A stretch of DNA of 64,000 nucleotides from Cyclobacterium sp. Lineage in GTDB: Bacteria > Bacteroidota > Bacteroidia > Cytophagales > Cyclobacteriaceae. Of this stretch, positions 63,169 to 64,000 are shown piece by piece. The stretch covers positions 1 through 64,000 of the forward strand of contig NZ_JABURL010000060.1 in the NCBI RefSeq assembly GCF_014762705.1, in the 5' to 3' direction. Under the pieces are notes generated by a model, which worked only from the letters and a program-made list of their open reading frames with translations, was not told the DNA's origin and searched no databases. Both the position numbers and the translations under genes were made by a program. The stretch's first letter is position 1. The number at the start of each line of letters is the position of its first letter.

Positions 63169-63191
63169 ACAATAAACAAAAAGGAAAACCA

Positions 63192-64000
63192 ATGAAATTG
63201 ATAAGATTTGGAAAAGCTGGTCAGGAAAGGCCTGGAATAGTGACAGCCAAGGGAAAGAAGTTGGATTGCTCCGCGTCCGGCTTCGATTGGACCGCTGATT
63301 TTTTAGGAAAGGGCGACAGTTTAAAGGAATTGGAGGAATGGCTGAATGTCCATGAAGACCAATGCCCGGAGATAACCGATGGCGAAAGACTGGGTTCACC
63401 GGTTCCTTTCCCATCCAAAATCATGTGCGTGGGCTTGAATTATTCCCTTCACGCCAAAGAAAGCGGAATGGAAGTACCCAAGCAACCGGTTTTATTCATG
63501 AAAGCAACCTCTGCGCTGACGGGTCCTTTTGATCCCATTGTCATCCCAAAAAATTCCAAAGCTACTGACTGGGAGGTAGAATTGGGCATTGTCATTGGTA
63601 AGAAGGCCAGTTATGTTTCCGAATCCGAAGCCATGGACCATGTATTCGGGTATGTTTTACACAATGATGTCAGTGAAAGGGATTTTCAATTGAATCACGG
63701 TGGGCAATGGGTAAAAGGTAAGAGTTGTGATACTTTTGCTCCGGTAGGGCCTTATCTGGTGAGCAGGGATGAAATAAAGAATCCGCATGATTTAAGGCTT
63801 TGGTTAAAGGTAAATGGGAAAATCATGCAGGACAGCAATACCTCAGACCTGGTGTTCAACGTACCTCAGCTGGTAAGCTACATCAGTCAGTACATGAGTT
63901 TGCTTCCGGGAGACATTATCAGTACCGGCACACCCGCCGGTGTAGGAATGGGGCTAAAGCCGCCAACTTATCTCAAAGCCGGGGATGTAGTCGAGCTGGG
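63192..64000 (+). CDS. fumarylacetoacetate hydrolase family protein, truncated by the window end
   Basis: The reading frame opens at 63192 (MKLIRFGKAGQERPGIV), 23 bp after the SDR stop, and runs to the end of the window without a stop (269 codons visible). It has the FAH-family signature: PSKIMCVGLNYSLHAKE, DWEVELGIVIG with the metal-binding acidic residues, HNDVSERDFQ, and LLPGDIISTGTPAGVGMG. This form resembles ureidoglycolate lyase-like and 2,4-diketo-3-deoxy-L-fuconate or rhamnonate hydrolases. The C-terminus lies outside the window, so completeness cannot be judged. Confidence 0.88.
   Translation, partial: MKLIRFGKAGQERPGIVTAKGKKLDCSASGFDWTADFLGKGDSLKELEEWLNVHEDQCPEITDGERLGSPVPFPSKIMCVGLNYSLHAKESGMEVPKQPVLFMKATSALTGPFDPIVIPKNSKATDWEVELGIVIGKKASYVSESEAMDHVFGYVLHNDVSERDFQLNHGGQWVKGKSCDTFAPVGPYLVSRDEIKNPHDLRLWLKVNGKIMQDSNTSDLVFNVPQLVSYISQYMSLLPGDIISTGTPAGVGMGLKPPTYLKAGDVVEL

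Overview
The window is chromosomal DNA from a member of the Bacteroidota, most likely order Cytophagales and close to the Cyclobacteriaceae (Algoriphagus/Cyclobacterium/Echinicola type). The basis is gene content: a type IX secretion C-terminal sorting domain, the Bacteroidota omega-like RNA polymerase subunit inside a bamD/omega/coaBC/DUF4835/recN cluster, Bacteroidota-type promoter elements (TTG, about 20 nt, TAnnTTTG), A-rich translation starts, and a Mre/Rod cluster next to purH. The genus is inferred; no database search was possible. There are no rRNA genes, CRISPR arrays, transposases or prophage genes.

Layout. 1-0.9 kb: an initiator tRNA gene on the minus strand with its terminator, a small GIY-YIG nuclease gene, a broken 3' copy of the tRNA, and two tandem 99-bp degenerate tRNA copies in which two arms are replaced by GC-rich palindromes. 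0.9-3.7 kb: GTPases era and der plus a lipoprotein. 3.8-6.2 kb (minus): glycosyltransferase, ECF sigma factor, rsmG. 6.3-9.5 kb: tgt, an LptF/LptG permease, an EamA transporter. 9.5-10.3 kb: ispE. 10.6-22.1 kb: a nine-gene branched-chain amino acid operon, ilvD-ilvB-ilvN-ilvC-leuA-leuC-leuD-cimA-leuB, preceded by a 15-codon leader peptide made almost only of Ile, Leu and Val and by a terminator/antiterminator, and closed by a strong terminator. 22.1-28.2 kb (minus): fabI, recN, DUF4835, coaBC, omega, bamD. 28.2-30.7 kb (minus): a T9SS cargo protein and an OstA-like protein. 30.8-38.2 kb (plus): tilS, a cyclic-nucleotide-binding protein, malate dehydrogenase, a 908-residue membrane-anchored protein, an MscS channel. 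38.2-42.9 kb: a DeoR-type regulator divergent from glpD-glpK-glpF. 42.9-48.4 kb (minus): mreB-mreC-mreD-mrdA-rodA. 48.6-53.7 kb (minus): purH, purN, a beta-propeller glycosidase-like lipoprotein, a UbiA prenyltransferase and a DUF2520 protein with repeat-rich spacers. 54.0-58.8 kb (minus): cytochrome c maturation genes ccmB, ccmC, ccmD, ccmE, ccmF. 58.9-64.0 kb: a Tat-exported DHDPS-family protein, serS (minus), then a secreted PIG-L deacetylase, an SDR dehydrogenase and a truncated fumarylacetoacetate-hydrolase-family gene.

How the parts work together. The ilv/leu operon makes valine and leucine and, through citramalate synthase rather than threonine dehydratase, probably isoleucine from pyruvate; the leader peptide would couple the operon to charging of the same three tRNAs. 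The glp operon takes up and oxidises glycerol under its divergent repressor. The Mre/Rod genes build the rod-shape elongation complex. The ccm genes attach haem to c-type cytochromes with a variant CcmE (CxxxY instead of HxxxY). The most unusual items are the palindrome-substituted tRNA copies with the adjacent nuclease gene, the ilv attenuator, the CcmE variant, a Tgt lacking its zinc cysteines and an IlvC that resembles fungal enzymes.
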